NCBI GenBank assembly: GCA_035263845.1
Contig: DATFQY010000087.1
Location: 1-6,597, forward strand
DNA: 6,597 nt
Direction of reading: 5' to 3'
Origin: JAWOLE01 sp035263845
GTDB lineage: Bacteria; Acidobacteriota; Thermoanaerobaculia; UBA5066; Gp7-AA6
Numbering within the stretch: the first letter of the stretch is position 1; each line of letters begins with the position of its first letter. The translations under genes were made by a program, and so were the position numbers. Under the pieces are notes generated by a model. That model saw only the letters and a program-made list of their open reading frames with translations. It did not search any database and was not told the DNA's origin. Positions 5,332-6,597 of the stretch are shown piece by piece.

Positions 5332-6090
5332 ATGTCCCCCGAATCCAGTGTCGTTCCCCATGGCCGGGAGCCGGAGTTGGCCGGGCAGACCGTTGTCGTG
5401 ATTGGCGGCACATCGGGCATCGGGCTCGAGACGGCCCGGCTCGCGCGCGCCGAGGGCGCGGAGCTGATCCTGACTGCGCGCGACGCCGACCGCTTGCGCC
5501 GCGTCGGTGCCGAGCTGTCGGCCGGCATCGCCGCCTTCGACGCCACGGACTTCGAGCGGCTCGGGAAGTTCTTCGACGAGCTGCCGGCGCCGATCGACCA
5601 CGTGCTGGTGACGGGCCCGGGCCCCTACTACGCGCCGCTGGTGGACTTCGACGTCGAAAAGGCCCGCCCTGACCTGGAAGCCCATGTCCTGCTGCCGATC
5701 CAGATTGCCAGGCATGCCGCGGGAAAAGTCCGCCCGGGAGGGACGCTGCTCTTCATGGGCGGCACGGGCGGGCGCCGCACGGCCCCGGGCCTGTCGTTGA
5801 TCTCGGCGCTCACAGCCGCCGGCCCCGCCATGACCAAAAACCTCGCGAGGGAGCTCGCCCCCGTCCGCGTGAACCTGATCGCGGCCGGGTTCGTGGACAC
5901 GCCGCTGTCGGCGGCGATCCTGGGCGGCCAGCTCGATGCACGTCGCGAGCAGCTCCGCAAGACGCTGCCGATCGGGCGGGTCGTCGGTCCGGCCGACATC
6001 GCCGCGCTGGCCGTTCACCTCATGGTCAACACGGCGGTCACCGGCGCGACCTTCGACATCGACGGCGGCCAGCAGCTCGTCGAGGGATGA
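5332..6090 (+). CDS. SDR-family protein lacking the Tyr-x-x-x-Lys catalytic pair
   Basis: A 252-residue Rossmann-fold protein of the short-chain dehydrogenase/reductase superfamily. The dinucleotide-binding motif GGTSGIG is at residues 25-31, and TAR at 48-50 is a usual cofactor-selecting region. The C-terminal ELAPVRVNLIAAGFVDTP (174-191) and TGATFDIDGGQQ (237-248) blocks are typical. Aligned without gaps back from APVRVN, the catalytic YxxxK lands on ISALT at 157-161, so Tyr is Ile and Lys is Thr. The NNAG motif is replaced by TGPGP (94-98). Cofactor binding is likely kept, but the standard oxidoreductase mechanism is not supported. From memory, close relatives in other high-GC bacteria share this divergence, so it looks like a subfamily trait rather than decay. 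It lies 20 bases after the redoxin gene and ends the operon. Confidence 0.9.
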   Translation: MSPESSVVPHGREPELAGQTVVVIGGTSGIGLETARLARAEGAELILTARDADRLRRVGAELSAGIAAFDATDFERLGKFFDELPAPIDHVLVTGPGPYYAPLVDFDVEKARPDLEAHVLLPIQIARHAAGKVRPGGTLLFMGGTGGRRTAPGLSLISALTAAGPAMTKNLARELAPVRVNLIAAGFVDTPLSAAILGGQLDARREQLRKTLPIGRVVGPADIAALAVHLMVNTAVTGATFDIDGGQQLVEG

Positions 6091-6127
6091 GCCCGCGAGA
6101 CGTCAAGCAGGACTGATAGCGAGACCC

Positions 6128-6235
6128 GTGAAGTTCGTCAACTTTGCTAAGTACAGCGACCTGGGCACGATCGCTGGCGCCCGCCCCGCCCATTTTGCCT
6201 ACGCGGACGAGCTCACGGACCACGTTCTTCCCTGA
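6128..6235 (+). pseudogene. Truncated YciI-like gene remnant
   Basis: A GTG-started frame of 35 codons reads MKFVNFAKY, then RPAHFAYADEL, and stops soon after. This closely follows the N-terminal third of the YCII subfamily that begins MKFVNF.EY and continues through RPAHR.Y to the DGPF-like half. That second half is missing here. In the +1 frame, bases 6225-6248 read FFPDSDIA, which could be a shifted scrap of the expected GPF..DSGAL region, but this is weak. There is no good Shine-Dalgarno site. It differs in subfamily from the intact YciI gene at the window start, so it is not a copy of it. A genuine 35-residue peptide is less likely than a decayed gene. Confidence 0.55.
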
Positions 6236-6320
6236 CAGCGACATAGCTCGAGAGACTCGCCGCTGAGGGCTCTTCCCACTAACCGCCGTCTTTCGCAGCA
6301 GCGCTTCGAACCGGGCGGCG

Positions 6321-6350
6321 TTCACAGGGTCCCTGCACCGAAGGTATTCT
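6321..6350 (+). promoter_or_regulatory. Candidate sigma70-like promoter for the downstream sensor gene
   Basis: TTCACA at 6321-6326 (five of six to TTGACA) and TATTCT at 6345-6350 (four of six to TATAAT) are 18 bases apart, in the only locally AT-rich patch before the gene at 6500. It would give a leader of roughly 140 bases. Such matches also arise by chance. Confidence 0.25.
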
Positions 6351-6379
6351 AGGTAATCAGTGAGTTAGCGAAGAGTGCG

Positions 6380-6426
6380 GAGAGAGATCCTGGAACCGCT
6401 ACTGGCGGGCTCTCTCGGTTCGAGAG
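6380..6426 (+). repeat. Two competing hairpins in the leader of the sensor gene
   Basis: GAGAGAG at 6380-6386 can pair with CTCTCTC at 6410-6416 (23-base loop). CTCTCG at 6412-6417 can instead pair with CGAGAG at 6421-6426 (three-base loop GTT). The shared bases 6412-6416 make the two structures exclusive. There is no T-run, so neither looks like an intrinsic terminator. Confidence 0.35.
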
Positions 6427-6485
6427 GCGGAGCCCCCGCCCGCTTGACGATTGGCGATGGGCATGTGACCGGCGGATCCTGAGTT

Positions 6486-6493
6486 GAGGAGGT
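6486..6493 (+). promoter_or_regulatory. Shine-Dalgarno site of the 3'-end sensor gene
   Basis: GAGGAGGT places its GGAGG (6488-6492) seven bases before ATG 6500. It is strong support that the truncated frame at the window end is a real gene. Confidence 0.85.
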
Positions 6494-6499
6494 ACGACC

Positions 6500-6597
6500 A
6501 TGGATCTGAACAAGCGGTCGTCATTGATCGAATCGGTGTTCGCCGGAGGCGGCGAGATGGGCGCTCGCATGCGCGCGTTCGACTGGTCGACGACCGC
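6500..6597 (+). CDS. N-terminus of a probable GAF/PAS sensor kinase (cut by window end)
   Basis: Only about 32 codons are visible. The segment VFAGGGEMGARMRAFDWST resembles the opening of many multidomain GAF/PAS sensor histidine kinases, in which a GGGEMGALMR.HDWS.TPLG motif precedes a GAF domain and W-P-SLR. The match is from memory of that family and covers a short stretch, so the domain content beyond the window is inferred. No signal peptide is seen, which fits a soluble sensor. The start is ATG 6500, set by the upstream GAGGAGGT. It follows a long intergenic region, so it is probably a separate transcription unit from the SDR operon. Confidence 0.7.
   Translation, partial: MDLNKRSSLIESVFAGGGEMGARMRAFDWSTT

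Larger units (their letters stand above)
6091..6499. other. Long intergenic region with gene remnant and hairpins
   Basis: This stretch of about 409 bases has no intact gene. It holds a short YciI-like remnant (6128-6235), a candidate promoter (6321-6350) and two mutually exclusive hairpins (6380-6426) before the next gene's ribosome binding site. Open frames on the minus strand at 6038-6325 and 6349-6570 show no recognisable protein. No T-run terminator for the SDR operon is seen. Confidence 0.6.

Noticed and set aside
4932..6018. Minus-strand open frames opposite the redoxin and SDR genes
   Set aside because: Low-complexity translations rich in Arg, Ser and Gly, opposite well-supported genes with their own ribosome binding sites.
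6444..6472. TTGACG as a -35 element close to the sensor gene
   Set aside because: No acceptable -10 hexamer lies 16-18 bases downstream.

Overview
The window is GC-rich, tightly packed bacterial DNA. Strong purine-rich Shine-Dalgarno sites precede several genes, GTG starts are common, and gene junctions are short or overlapping. The content (PAS/FixJ-type two-component genes, YciI-like proteins, an exported epoxide hydrolase, a cupin, a redoxin and an SDR) fits a high-GC environmental, probably soil, bacterium such as an acidobacterium, a proteobacterium or a relative. No marker gene is present, so the phylum is an inference only. I see no tRNA, rRNA, CRISPR array, insertion sequence or phage gene.

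Layout: (1) Bases 1-339 (+) encode a YciI/DGPF-domain protein. (2) Bases 336-2723 (-) hold a three-gene two-component operon, read right to left: a soluble PAS sensor histidine kinase, a stand-alone receiver protein, and a FixJ/LuxR-type DNA-binding response regulator. The last two junctions are a stop codon merged with a Shine-Dalgarno site and a TGATG stop/start overlap. The operon converges on the YciI gene so tightly that the two stop codons overlap in one CTAG. (3) Bases 2724-2862 are a divergent control region with an inverted repeat and a 12-bp palindrome. (4) Bases 2863-6090 (+) hold four enzyme-like genes: an epoxide hydrolase with a signal-peptide-like N-terminus, a small exported cupin, a one-Cys redoxin-like protein, and an SDR-fold protein that has lost the YxxxK catalytic pair. 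The last three are closely spaced and look like one transcription unit. (5) Bases 6091-6499 are a mostly non-coding stretch with the remnant of a second YciI-like gene and some hairpins. (6) From base 6500 (+) a further gene begins and is cut by the window end. Its N-terminus resembles GAF/PAS multidomain sensor kinases.

How they may work together (inference): the kinase and two regulators could sense an internal or diffusible signal and control the divergently transcribed hydrolase and perhaps the cupin-redoxin-SDR genes, as a small response to epoxides, other electrophiles or oxidative stress. Each family is recognisable and nothing here is clearly a new system. The less ordinary points are the catalytically degenerate SDR, the non-canonical redoxin active site, the signal peptide on the epoxide hydrolase, the one-kinase/two-receiver arrangement and the broken YciI gene.
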